Positions 1-6,894 are shown, counted from the first letter of the stretch. The stretch is 9,371 bases of DNA from Alphaproteobacteria bacterium (GCA_017308345.1 JAFKFE010000538.1:1-9371); one strand, 5' to 3'. The notes: a model not told the origin generated them from the sequence alone. A program made the numbers and translations.

Positions 1-520
1 TCTCCAGGAAGTAGGGCGTCGGCGCCTTGAGCGTGACTTCCAGGGTGTCGGCGTCGATCGCCTTCACGCCCATGTCCTCGGCCTTGCCCTTCTTGGTGTT
101 GAAATCCTCCGCCCCCTTCACGGGATAGAGCATCGAGGCGTATTCCGCACCCGTCGCGGGATCTTCCAGGCGGTGGAACGCAAAAACGAAATCCTCAGCG
201 GTGACCGGCGTGCCGTCGGACCACGCGCCGTCCTTGCGCAGCTTGAAGGTGTAGACGGTGCCATCGTCCGAGACGGTCCAGCTTTCGGCGGCCCCCGGGA
301 TGAGATTGGCTTTCTCGTCCTGCATCACCAGTCCCTGGAACAGGTCGCGCAGGATGTTGGCTTCGTAGACGGTCGAGGTCTTGTGCGGATCGACCGATTC
401 CGGCTCGGCGGCGCTGCCGCGGTTGTAGACCACTTCGGCAAAAGCATGCGTGTAAAAGGAACCCGTGGCCAGAGCCATGGTGGTGGCGAACACCGTCGCC
501 TTCAGCATGTTTTTCAGCAT
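1..520 (-). CDS. Oligopeptide ABC transporter substrate-binding protein (OppA-like), N-terminal part
   Basis: Partial gene: 173 codons are present and the C-terminal two thirds lie beyond position 1. The product begins MLKNMLKATVFATTMALATG, a typical Sec signal peptide with a basic start, a hydrophobic core and a probable cleavage site after AFA (residue 28). The mature part opens with YNRGSAAEPESVDPHKTST, then VYEANILRDLFQGL and, near residues 75-105, PGAAESWTVSDDG and the KLRKDGAWSDGTPVTAEDF segment. This order is characteristic of family-5 periplasmic solute-binding proteins (SBP_bac_5; OppA/DppA type). It should capture peptides in the periplasm and deliver them to an ABC permease. Start 520 is chosen over the in-frame ATG at 508 because AGGGAG (527-532) lies 6 nt upstream. 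Exact peptide preference cannot be read. No permease or ATPase genes are in view; they may lie on the far side of the window edge. Confidence 0.9.
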   Translation of the reverse strand, partial: MLKNMLKATVFATTMALATGSFYTHAFAEVVYNRGSAAEPESVDPHKTSTVYEANILRDLFQGLVMQDEKANLIPGAAESWTVSDDGTVYTFKLRKDGAWSDGTPVTAEDFVFAFHRLEDPATGAEYASMLYPVKGAEDFNTKKGKAEDMGVKAIDADTLEVTLKAPTPYFLE

Positions 521-578
521 GAAGTTCTCCCTGTCGGCGCGACCCCTCAGCCGCGCCTTTCTTAAGTGTTGGCGCCCC

Positions 579-598
579 GGAGCCGTTGAACCGGCTCC
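579..598 (-). other. Stem-loop in the leader of the peptide-binding protein gene
   Basis: GGAGCCG (579-585) and CGGCTCC (592-598) form a perfect 7-bp stem with a 6-nt loop. It would sit about 59 nt upstream of the start codon in the minus-strand transcript. There is no T-run behind it on that strand, so it does not look like an intrinsic terminator. On the plus strand it is followed only by TTTC. An mRNA-stability or regulatory role is inference. Confidence 0.4.
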
Positions 599-640
599 TT
601 TCAGGCGTGCCGCCGGTCCCTTCCGGCTGCTGGTGGCAGG

Positions 641-669
641 AGACTAGACAGAGCTAAATCGTATTTCAA
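641..669 (-). promoter_or_regulatory. Candidate sigma-70-type promoter for the peptide-binding protein gene
   Basis: Read on the minus strand, TTGAAA (664-669) is followed after exactly 17 nt by TAGTCT (641-646). The -35 is a good match, the -10 a weak one. It would give a leader of roughly 115 nt that includes the stem-loop at 579-598. It is a pattern match only. Confidence 0.3.
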
Positions 670-680
670 CCACCGCCTGC

Positions 681-711
681 TTGACGCAAAGTGAGCATCA
701 CCACGCTAAAA
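681..711 (+). promoter_or_regulatory. Candidate promoter for the tad gene pair
   Basis: TTGACG (681-686) is a strong -35-like hexamer. The best -10-like partners are GCTAAA (705-710, 18-nt spacer) or CTAAAA (706-711, 19-nt spacer), both weak. It lies back-to-back with the minus-strand candidate, its -35 only 11 bp from the other. The implied tadE leader is about 95 nt. Confidence 0.3.
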
Positions 712-813
712 CAGCGAAATCTAAAGCTTATAGCTTGGCTTCAACTTGGCACACCTGCCGGTTGTTCGAGGCGTTTTCTGTTTTTGCAGGCAGGTTTTGG
801 CATTCTCCGCGCC

Positions 814-1260
814 ATGCAGAAAAACCGAAAATTCCCAGTTTCTTGGTCTTGTTTCCGGGCAGACACGACGGGCACGTCGGCGATCGAATTCGCGATGCTT
901 GCGCCGATCTTCATCCTGCTTCTGCTCGGCATGGTTGCATATGGGATTTATTTCGGCGCCAGCCACTCCGTGCAGCAGATCGCCGCCGACGCGGCGCGAA
1001 CGGCGATTGCCGGCCTCAACCAGACCGAACGGCAGGCGCTGGTCACCGATTTCATCACCCACGACGTCTCCGGCTATCCGTTCGTCGATCCCAACAAGCT
1101 GACCGTCAGCGCGCAGGACAGCACCGCCGACGGCAGCCAATTCGTCGTCTCGGTCAGCTACGACGCGCGCGACCTGCCGATCTGGAACCTGTTCAAGACG
1201 CTGCCGCTGCCGGGCACCACGATCCAGAGCCAGTCGACGATCCGTGTCGGAGGCATATGA
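814..1260 (+). CDS. TadE-like pseudopilin (TadE/TadG family pilus assembly protein)
   Basis: A 148-residue protein with a short basic N-terminus, then TTGTSAIEFAMLAPIFILLL, one transmembrane helix (about residues 27-44), and an extracytoplasmic remainder of about 100 residues. G20 followed by TSAIEF, with Glu at position +5, fits the class of prepilin-like sites cut by the TadV/CpaA peptidase; TadE and TadF are known to be processed this way. ADAARTAIAGL after the helix is also typical of the TadE-like family. The role is in assembling Flp/Tad-type pili at the inner membrane. Start ATG 814 gives the usual family length; the upstream in-frame GTG at 691 would add 41 residues before the motif. 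No good Shine-Dalgarno lies just before 814 (the nearest purine-rich AGGCAGG, about 788-795, is too far). The stop overlaps the next gene (TGATG, 1258-1262), implying co-translation. Its exact role as TadE or TadF is not settled. Confidence 0.85.
   Translation: MQKNRKFPVSWSCFRADTTGTSAIEFAMLAPIFILLLLGMVAYGIYFGASHSVQQIAADAARTAIAGLNQTERQALVTDFITHDVSGYPFVDPNKLTVSAQDSTADGSQFVVSVSYDARDLPIWNLFKTLPLPGTTIQSQSTIRVGGI
1249..1253 (+). promoter_or_regulatory. Ribosome binding site of the TadG-like gene
   Basis: GGAGG lies 6 nt before ATG 1260 and 3 nt before ATG 1257, inside the last codons of the TadE-like gene. It favours the start at 1260. A second purine run, GGGGGG near 1270-1275, precedes an in-frame ATG at 1281, so that start remains possible. 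Confidence 0.55.
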
Positions 1261-3023
1261 TGCGGACCAAGGGGGGATTGATGGCGGCGACGCGACGGCT
1301 GCTCGCCGACCGAAGCGCCAATTTCGCCATCATGACGGCGCTGTGCACGCCGGTGGCGCTGGCGCTGACCGCCTTCGCGGTCGATGAAGGCGCGCTTTAC
1401 AACGAACGCCGCGCCGCGCAGTCGATCGTCGACCTTGCCGCCATCGCCGCGGCCCAGAACATCACCAATGCCCAGCAGGCGGCGCTGACGACGCTCGCCG
1501 ACAACGGCATCACCTCGGTCGCCGTGCAGCAGCAGGGCACCAATTTGGCGCCGACCGGCACCAAGGCCGTCATCCAGGTGACACCGGGGCGCTACACCGG
1601 CGTGAGCACCATCGCCGCCGGCAGCCGCTTCGAGGCGGGCAAGCTTCCCTACAATGCCGTGCAGGTGTCGCTGAAGAAGCAGGGCACGCTCTATTTCGCC
1701 GGCTCGATCATGCCGCCGCCCACCATCGGCACGACGGCAATCGCCAGCGCGCAACCGCAAGCGGCATTTTCGATCGGCTCGCGGCTTGCCAGCCTCAATG
1801 GCGGCATCCTGAACGGGCTTATCGGCGGCCTTCTCGGCGGCAACATCTCGCTCAGCGTGATGGATTACAATTCGCTGATCTCAGCCGATGTCGACGTGCT
1901 CTCCTTCGTCGACCAACTTGCCGTGCAGCTCAGGCTGACCGGCGTTTCCTATTCGGACGTGCTCGCCTCGAAGGCAACGGTCGGACAAATCATTGCCGCC
2001 ATGGCCAACGTGCCGGGACTGGACCGCACCGCCAAGATCGCGCTGCAGACCCTGGCCTCCAGCGCCACCACCACCGTCAAGATTCCGCTCAGCACCCTCG
2101 TCGACCTTGGTTCGGTGGGCAGCCTGGGCCTTGGACAACAACCGGCCGGGCTGTCGGTCGATGCCAGCGCGCTCAGCATGGTGACGGCGGCGGCGGCCCT
2201 TGCCAACGGCACGAACCAGGTCGCCGTCAATCTCGGCGCCACCGTACCAGGGCTTGCATCGACGACGCTTGCCATCGCCATCGGCGAGCCGATGCAGAAC
2301 TCGGCCTGGCTGGCGGTGGGTGAAGCAGGCACCGTGGTGCGCACGGCGCAGACGCGCATCAAGCTCAATGCCAGCGTGACCGTCGGCAATTCCAATCTCG
2401 GCGGCGGCATCAATCTGCTTGCCGTCAACCTGCCGCTCAATGTCGAGGTCGCCTATGCGGAAGCCAAGCTGACCGATATCAGCTGTCCGACCGGCCCCTC
2501 CAGCATCAAGGTTACGCTCGCCGCGCAGCCGGGTGTCGTCGAGGCTCATCTGGCCAACAGCAGCGCCAGCGGTTTCGCCGACTTCACCAAGCCGCAATCC
2601 TTCTCCGACGCGGATATCGCGGATGTCAGCCTCAAGCTGTTGCTGATCAACCTCAACCTGCTGCAGATCAAGGGATCGTCGGCCTTTTCGATCACCAACA
2701 TGGCGCCGACCACCCTGACCTACAGCGCCACCGACATCGCCAACAAGACGATCAAGACGGTGTCGACGAAGAACCTTACGCAGTCGCTGACCACGTCGCT
2801 GATCAACAACCTGTCGCTGTCGGTCAACGCGCTGGGGCTCGGCCTCGACGTGACCGCCCTGCTCGGCGCGGTGAAGCCGGCGGTGACGACGCTGCTCAAC
2901 GGCGTGACCGCGCCGGTCGACGAGCTGGTCTACAATGTGCTGGGGGCACTTGGCGTCCATGTCGGCGAGGCCGATGTGCGCGTGACCGGCGCGACCTGCG
3001 GGCGCTCGGTCCTCGTCCAGTAA
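1260..3023 (+). CDS. TadG-like pilus assembly protein (Tad domain)
   Basis: A 587-residue secreted or membrane-anchored protein. Residues about 15-66 (DRSANFAIMTAL, then AFAVDEGALYNERRAAQSIV and DLAAIAAAQ) match the TadG-like N-terminal domain: one transmembrane helix followed by a D-x-x-x-LY-x-x-R-x-x-AQ-x-x-x-D-x-AA pattern. The TadE-type Glu is missing here (Asn in SANFAIM), so prepilin-peptidase cleavage is not expected. The remaining 500 or so residues are rich in Leu, Val, Ala, Ser, Thr and Asn and look like a largely beta, extracytoplasmic domain. It has two cysteines, C409 and C580, which could form a disulfide. The ending GEADVRVTGATCGRSVLVQ resembles the C-terminal end of large TadG-like proteins with a DUF2134-type domain (from recall). 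TadG anchors or organises the Tad pilus machine in the envelope. Start 1260 is chosen for its TGATG overlap and GGAGG; ATG 1281 is the alternative. Confidence 0.82.
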   Translation: MRTKGGLMAATRRLLADRSANFAIMTALCTPVALALTAFAVDEGALYNERRAAQSIVDLAAIAAAQNITNAQQAALTTLADNGITSVAVQQQGTNLAPTGTKAVIQVTPGRYTGVSTIAAGSRFEAGKLPYNAVQVSLKKQGTLYFAGSIMPPPTIGTTAIASAQPQAAFSIGSRLASLNGGILNGLIGGLLGGNISLSVMDYNSLISADVDVLSFVDQLAVQLRLTGVSYSDVLASKATVGQIIAAMANVPGLDRTAKIALQTLASSATTTVKIPLSTLVDLGSVGSLGLGQQPAGLSVDASALSMVTAAAALANGTNQVAVNLGATVPGLASTTLAIAIGEPMQNSAWLAVGEAGTVVRTAQTRIKLNASVTVGNSNLGGGINLLAVNLPLNVEVAYAEAKLTDISCPTGPSSIKVTLAAQPGVVEAHLANSSASGFADFTKPQSFSDADIADVSLKLLLINLNLLQIKGSSAFSITNMAPTTLTYSATDIANKTIKTVSTKNLTQSLTTSLINNLSLSVNALGLGLDVTALLGAVKPAVTTLLNGVTAPVDELVYNVLGALGVHVGEADVRVTGATCGRSVLVQ

Positions 3024-3030
3024 GCCGCCC

Positions 3031-4686
3031 TCAGCCAATCCTTCCGACGAAACTGCCCAGAGGCGGCAGCACCAGCGCGGTCTCTTCGAGGACACCGCCA
3101 AGAACACCGGCGACATCGACGGCAAGAGCCGTTATCTCGACATCCCTGATCTCCGTCGGCAGCTCCCAGCTCGCCGGTTCAACGTCGAAGTTGAAGACGC
3201 ACAGCAAGTTCTCGTCTTCGCGCCGGCGGATGAAAGCCAGCACATCGCCCTCGGCCCCGAGAAAACGGATCGAGCCGGCGTTCAGCGCCGGATAGCGCTT
3301 GCGCAGGGCAAGGATCGAACGATAGGCCGCGAGCACGGAACCGCCCTCGCCATCCTGGATGTCGACCGCACGCGCGTGATGCGCCTGCGGCACCGGCAGC
3401 CAGGGCTTGGCCGTCGAAAAGCCGGCATTCTCGGCGTCCGCCTGCCAAACCATCGGCGTGCGACAGCCGTCCCTGCCCTTCACGCCCGGCCAGAAGCGGA
3501 TACCGACCGGATCGCGCAGGTCTTCATAGGCGAGCTCAGCCTCCTCCAGCCCCAGTTCCTCGCCCTGGTAGAGGCAGATCGAGCCGCGCAGACAGGCAAG
3601 CAGCACGATCGAGAACTTCGCCATGGCGTCGGAGCTCTCGCCGGGCCGCATCCAGCGGCTGACATGGCGCACGACGTCATGGTTGGAGAAGGCCCAGCAG
3701 ACCCAGCCGTCCGGGGCGGTCGTCTCGAACGCCTCGACGCAGCCGCGCACATGGGCGGCGGAAAATTGCGGGCCAAGCAGGTCGAACGTGTAGCACATCT
3801 GCAATTTGTCGCCGCCGGACACATAGGCGGCGAGCGTCTGTAGCGAACGCTCCTCGTCGCCCACCTCGCCGACCGCGGCGCGGTCGGGATATTCGTCGAG
3901 CAGCGCGCGGAAGCGCTTCAGGAAGTCGAGGTTTTCGGGACGCGTCTTGTCGAAAACATGCTCCTGGAAGGCATAGGTGCTGGTGGCATCGTTGGTGCCG
4001 GCGACGCTCGCGGCGAGCGGCGGGTTGTCGCGCAGCCAGCGGTCATGGACATAGTAGTTGACCGTATCCAGCCGGAAGCCGTCGACGCCGCGCTCCAGCC
4101 AGAAGCGCACCGTGTCCAAAAGCGCGTCCTGGACCTCCGGATTGTGGAAGTTCAAATCCGGCTGAGCGGCGAGGAAATTGTGCATGTAATATTGCCGGCG
4201 CGTGGCGTCCCATTCCCAGGATGGTCCGCCGAAGACGGACAGCCAGTTGTTGGGCGCGTTGCCGTCCGGCCTGGCATCGGCCCAGACGTACCAGTCGGCT
4301 TTCGGGTTATCGCGGCTGGCGCGGCTTTCGACGAACCATTCATGCTTGTCGGAGGAGTGCGAGATCACCTGGTCGATGATGAGCTTCATGCCGAGCCGAT
4401 GCGCCTCGGCGACCAGCGCGTCGAAATCCTCCAGCGTGCCGAACATCGGATCGACCTCGCGATAGTCGGACACGTCATAGCCCATGTCGGCCATCGGCGA
4501 CTTGAAGAAGGGCGAAAGCCAGACCGCGCCGACGCCGAGCGAAGCGACATGGGCGAGGCGCGACGTGATGCCCTTGAGATCGCCGCTGCCGTTGCCCGTC
4601 GTGTCCTGGAAGGAGCGCGGGTAGACCTGATAGATGACGCAACCACGCCACCATTCGGCTTCTCGTCCGGGATTGTGGCCAGCCAT
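3031..4686 (-). CDS. Alpha-glucosidase, GH13 family
   Basis: A 551-residue (beta/alpha)8 glycoside hydrolase. The N-terminus reads WWRGCVIYQVYPRSFQDTTG, followed by GDLKGI, a hallmark of GH13 alpha-glucosidases and oligo-1,6-glucosidases. Conserved regions: I, DQVISH (105-110); V, QPDLN (175-179); II, GFRLDT with nucleophile D207; III, AVGEV with acid/base E274; IV, FSNHD with D337. Thr208 directly after the nucleophile favours alpha-1,4 over alpha-1,6 bonds, by analogy with maltase versus isomaltase. There is no signal peptide, so it is cytoplasmic. It resembles rhizobial AglA in length and motifs, but here it sits downstream of glgX and not in an aglEFGAK transporter operon. Start 4686 is supported by AGGAAAGG (4693-4700) 6 nt upstream and by the TGATG overlap with glgX. 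A longer reading from 4803 would run through the glgX tail without alpha-glucosidase features. Likely role: hydrolysing malto-oligosaccharides freed during glycogen breakdown. Confidence 0.9.
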   Translation of the reverse strand: MAGHNPGREAEWWRGCVIYQVYPRSFQDTTGNGSGDLKGITSRLAHVASLGVGAVWLSPFFKSPMADMGYDVSDYREVDPMFGTLEDFDALVAEAHRLGMKLIIDQVISHSSDKHEWFVESRASRDNPKADWYVWADARPDGNAPNNWLSVFGGPSWEWDATRRQYYMHNFLAAQPDLNFHNPEVQDALLDTVRFWLERGVDGFRLDTVNYYVHDRWLRDNPPLAASVAGTNDATSTYAFQEHVFDKTRPENLDFLKRFRALLDEYPDRAAVGEVGDEERSLQTLAAYVSGGDKLQMCYTFDLLGPQFSAAHVRGCVEAFETTAPDGWVCWAFSNHDVVRHVSRWMRPGESSDAMAKFSIVLLACLRGSICLYQGEELGLEEAELAYEDLRDPVGIRFWPGVKGRDGCRTPMVWQADAENAGFSTAKPWLPVPQAHHARAVDIQDGEGGSVLAAYRSILALRKRYPALNAGSIRFLGAEGDVLAFIRRREDENLLCVFNFDVEPASWELPTEIRDVEITALAVDVAGVLGGVLEETALVLPPLGSFVGRIG

Positions 4687-6683
4687 CACGAACCTTTCCT
4701 CGCACGGACCTTCTTCGCCCGACGCTCGAACATGAAATTGACGCTGCGGCCTGGCAGCGGCCGCGCAAGATCGACCGGCTGCGTCTCGATTGCCGGGCGC
4801 CATTCAAATCCATCCCGAGCCGGCAAGGAGAAGACACTTTGCCGGCGATCACCGTTGATCATGACCGCCAGGCGCCCGTCCTCGCTATCGCCGAGTATCA
4901 TGACGAGGCGATGTCGGCCGGGATCGTGCCAGTCGGACTCGCCAAGCGGCGTGCCGGCCTCTGTCAGCCAGGCCACGTCGGGGATTTCCGATCCGTGGGC
5001 GGGCTCGCCGCTCAGGAAGTGTATATGCGTGAGCGCCGGAAAGGCGCGGCGCAGAGCGGCGAGCGACGCAGTATATTGCTCCAGCGCCTGGTCGCGGCCG
5101 CCCCAGTCGAGCCAGGTGATGGCATTGTCCTGCGCATAGGCGTTGTTGTTGCCCTTCTGCGTGCGGCCGAACTCATCGCCGGCGGTCAGCATGATGGTGC
5201 CGCGCGAGGCAAACAGCGTGGCGAGCAACGCGCGCTGGTCGCTGGAGCGGGCCCTGGCGATCGCGTCGTCGTCCGTTTCGCCCTCGGCGCCGTTGTTCCA
5301 CGACAGATTGTCGTTATGGCCGTCGCGGTTCTGCTCGCCATTGGCCTCGTTGTGCTTCTCCTCATAGGCGACGATGTCGGCCAGCGTCATGCCGTCATGC
5401 GCGGCGATGAAATTGACGCTGCGGCTCGTCGGCCGGCCTTCCCGGCCGAAGACATCGGAGGAACCCGCAAGCCGGGTGGCCAGGGCGCCGATCGCGCCGC
5501 TATCGCCGCGCCAGAAGCGCCTGATATCGTCGCGGTAGCGGTCGTTCCACTCCAGATAGGGCGGGTGGAAATTGCCGAGCTGGTAGCCGTTCGGACCGAT
5601 ATCCCAGGGCTCGGCGATCAGCACGCGGTCGGCGAGCACGGGATCGCCGGCGATGGCCTGCAGCAGCGGCGCGTCCGGATCGAATACCCCGTCGACACGT
5701 CCGAGCACCGGCGCCAGATCGAAGCGGAAGCCGTCGACGCCGGCGTGGCGGACGAAATGGCGCAGCGTGTCGAGCACCATCTCGCGCACCACCGGATGGT
5801 CGCAGGCGATGGTGTTGCCGGTGCCGGTGTCGTTGACCAGCCGGCCGTCCTGCCGATGGCTATAGTAGGCTTGGGCATCGAGCCCGCGCAGCGACAGCGT
5901 CGGCCCGAGCCGGTCGCTCTCGCCGGTATGGTTGAAGACGAGGTCGAGGATGGTGCCGATGCCGGCCTTGCGCAGCGCGGCGACCGTATCACGCAACTCC
6001 TTGAGGCCGCCCGGCGCCAAACGCGGGTCGAGCGCCATGAAGGTGACGGGGTTGTAGCCCCAGGCGTTGCTCAAGCCCAGCGGCGGCAAGTGCCGCTCGT
6101 CGATCGAGGCCGTGATCGGCATCAGTTCGACGGCGGAGACACCGAGGCGTTTCAGATGATCGATGATCGCCGGATGGGCGAGCGCCGCGATGGTGCCGCG
6201 CTGCGCCTCCGGCACGTCCGGATGCAGCCTGGTGAGGGAACGGACGTTGAGTTCGTATATCAGGCCGCCGGGCTGAAGGATTGGCGGCAAAGGCGTCATC
6301 GGCTCAGGCCGCGCGACCACGATTGCCTTTGGCATCAGCGGTGCAGTATCGGCGCCTTCATTGCGCTTGGCGGCAAGCCGCCAGTGGTACTCGTACGGCC
6401 GGTCGATCTCGACGGCATAGGGATCGGTGAGCAGCTTGTCCGGGTCGAACCACAGGCCGTTATCGGGCGCATAGTCGCCGTCGGCGCGAAAGCCGTAGCG
6501 GGCGCCCTCAGCGAGGTTGGGGACAAGGAGCGCATGCACGCCCTCGCCTTCCGGGTTGAGTTCCAGCCGGTCGAGTTCGCGCGCGCCGGTGTCGTCGAAG
6601 ATCGAGACCCAGAGGCGCTCGGCCGATGAGGACCAGACGGCGAAGCGGATGCCTTCGGGGGTAATGATGGCGCCGAGGGTCAT
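4686..6683 (-). CDS. glgX: Glycogen debranching enzyme GlgX
   Basis: A 665-residue isoamylase-type GH13 enzyme, close to the 657 of E. coli GlgX. Residues about 5-100 form a CBM48-like N-terminal beta domain ([31 protein letters not shown]). The catalytic barrel follows with [19 protein letters not shown], region I DLVFNH (247-252), region [10 protein letters not shown] with nucleophile D322, region III LIAEPWD with acid E358, and region [11 protein letters not shown] with D430. The downstream [21 protein letters not shown] and [16 protein letters not shown] blocks are diagnostic of GlgX/TreX enzymes. It cleaves alpha-1,6 branches of phosphorylase-limited glycogen in the cytoplasm. The C-terminus ends in a basic tail ([12 protein letters not shown]). 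Start 6683 has GGGGAGG 7 nt upstream, which lies at the border of a palindromic repeat. It is separated from pgm by 211 bp and overlaps the downstream alpha-glucosidase by one base. Confidence 0.96.
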   Translation of the reverse strand: MTLGAIITPEGIRFAVWSSSAERLWVSIFDDTGARELDRLELNPEGEGVHALLVPNLAEGARYGFRADGDYAPDNGLWFDPDKLLTDPYAVEIDRPYEYHWRLAAKRNEGADTAPLMPKAIVVARPEPMTPLPPILQPGGLIYELNVRSLTRLHPDVPEAQRGTIAALAHPAIIDHLKRLGVSAVELMPITASIDERHLPPLGLSNAWGYNPVTFMALDPRLAPGGLKELRDTVAALRKAGIGTILDLVFNHTGESDRLGPTLSLRGLDAQAYYSHRQDGRLVNDTGTGNTIACDHPVVREMVLDTLRHFVRHAGVDGFRFDLAPVLGRVDGVFDPDAPLLQAIAGDPVLADRVLIAEPWDIGPNGYQLGNFHPPYLEWNDRYRDDIRRFWRGDSGAIGALATRLAGSSDVFGREGRPTSRSVNFIAAHDGMTLADIVAYEEKHNEANGEQNRDGHNDNLSWNNGAEGETDDDAIARARSSDQRALLATLFASRGTIMLTAGDEFGRTQKGNNNAYAQDNAITWLDWGGRDQALEQYTASLAALRRAFPALTHIHFLSGEPAHGSEIPDVAWLTEAGTPLGESDWHDPGRHRLVMILGDSEDGRLAVMINGDRRQSVFSLPARDGFEWRPAIETQPVDLARPLPGRSVNFMFERRAKKVRARKGS

Positions 6684-6690
6684 GCGCGCG

Positions 6691-6697
6691 CCTCCCC
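6691..6697 (-). promoter_or_regulatory. glgX ribosome binding site at the edge of a palindromic repeat
   Basis: On the minus strand GGGGAGG ends 7 nt before the glgX ATG. Its bases 6692-6697 belong to the shared terminal block of the repeat arm, and two of them (6696-6697) are also the last pairs of the 9-bp stem at 6696-6718. The repeat therefore seems to supply the ribosome binding site. Confidence 0.6.
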
Positions 6698-6754
6698 TTC
6701 TCCCCTTGTGGGAGAAGGTGGATCGGCGCGCAACGCCGAGACGGATGAGGGGTG
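6692..6754 (-). repeat. Palindromic intergenic repeat, arm 1 (RIME-like)
   Basis: This arm holds two hairpins. The first is CCTTCTCCC (6696-6704) with GGGAGAAGG (6710-6718), 9 bp with loop CTTGT. The second is TCGGCG (6723-6728) with CGCCGA (6734-6739), loop CGCAA. The ends, 6698-6720 and 6740-6754, recur inverted in arm 2 (22 of 23 and 15 of 15 positions identical). The two-palindrome design resembles rhizobial intergenic mosaic elements (RIME), from recall; family membership was not tested. Confidence 0.7.
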
Positions 6755-6825
6755 GGTGAAGGAACGAGGCACTGAAGAACGGAGTGCTTCAGGCGCCCAT
6801 TTCTTCATCGTGGCGATCCGTCCAA

Positions 6826-6881
6826 CACCCCTCATCCGTCGCCTTCGGCGACACCTTCTCCCACAAGAGGAGAAGGGGGAG
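6826..6881 (+). repeat. Palindromic intergenic repeat, arm 2 (inverted copy)
   Basis: An inverted copy of arm 1 with hairpins GTCGCC (6838-6843) / GGCGAC (6847-6852), loop TTC, and CCTTCTCC (6854-6861) / GGAGAAGG (6869-6876), loop CACAAGA. Its terminal blocks match arm 1 almost perfectly, but the central hairpin differs in sequence and length (11 nt between the conserved blocks against 19). It starts 13 bp beyond the pgm stop codon. Confidence 0.7.
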
Positions 6882-6894
6882 CCCAGCACCACCC

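Larger units (their letters stand above)
521..813. other. Divergent intergenic region between the peptide-binding protein and the tad pair
   Basis: This 293-bp stretch holds no convincing gene. The part nearest the minus-strand gene is GC-rich and contains a stem-loop; the middle (about 640-760) is visibly more A/T-rich than its surroundings, as expected for promoters. Candidate promoter elements in both directions are listed separately. Codons 691-813 are open in frame with the TadE-like gene (GTG at 691) but read as a 41-residue stretch with no TadE-family features and no Shine-Dalgarno sequence, so I treat them as untranslated. Confidence 0.6.
6692..6881. mobile_element. MITE-like composite of two inverted repeat arms with a 71-bp core
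   Basis: Arms 6692-6754 and 6826-6881 face each other around a core of 71 bp (6755-6825), filling nearly all of the pgm-glgX gap of 211 bp. The whole could fold as one long imperfect hairpin or as separate small ones. No transposase is encoded and I see no obvious target-site duplication at the ends. The core contains two overlapping short inverted repeats (6769-6787 and 6772-6792). No T-run follows the stems on the minus strand, so an intrinsic terminator is unlikely and read-through from pgm to glgX is plausible. Whether it is one mobile unit or two independent insertions is open. Confidence 0.45.

Noticed and set aside
681..1259. Upstream in-frame extension of the TadG-like gene to 681
   Set aside because: The extension lies within the TadE-like gene in another frame and reads as low-quality Arg/His/Pro-rich sequence; the TadG N-terminal domain begins only after 1260.
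1881..3125. Open frame of 414 codons on the minus strand opposite the TadG-like gene
   Set aside because: Arg/Gly/His-rich shadow with no domain; it also runs into the end of the real glucosidase gene in another frame.
4687..4803. Longer glucosidase start at 4803
   Set aside because: The extra 39 codons overlap the glgX tail and lack family features; the TGATG overlap with a good Shine-Dalgarno supports 4686.
4839..6629. Open frame of 596 codons on the plus strand opposite glgX
   Set aside because: Shadow of the glgX codon pattern; all GH13 motifs and the CBM48-like domain are in the minus-strand frame.
6826..6881. Intrinsic terminator after pgm
   Set aside because: The stems are strong but no T-run follows on the minus strand, and an inverted matching copy upstream of glgX marks it as a repeat element.
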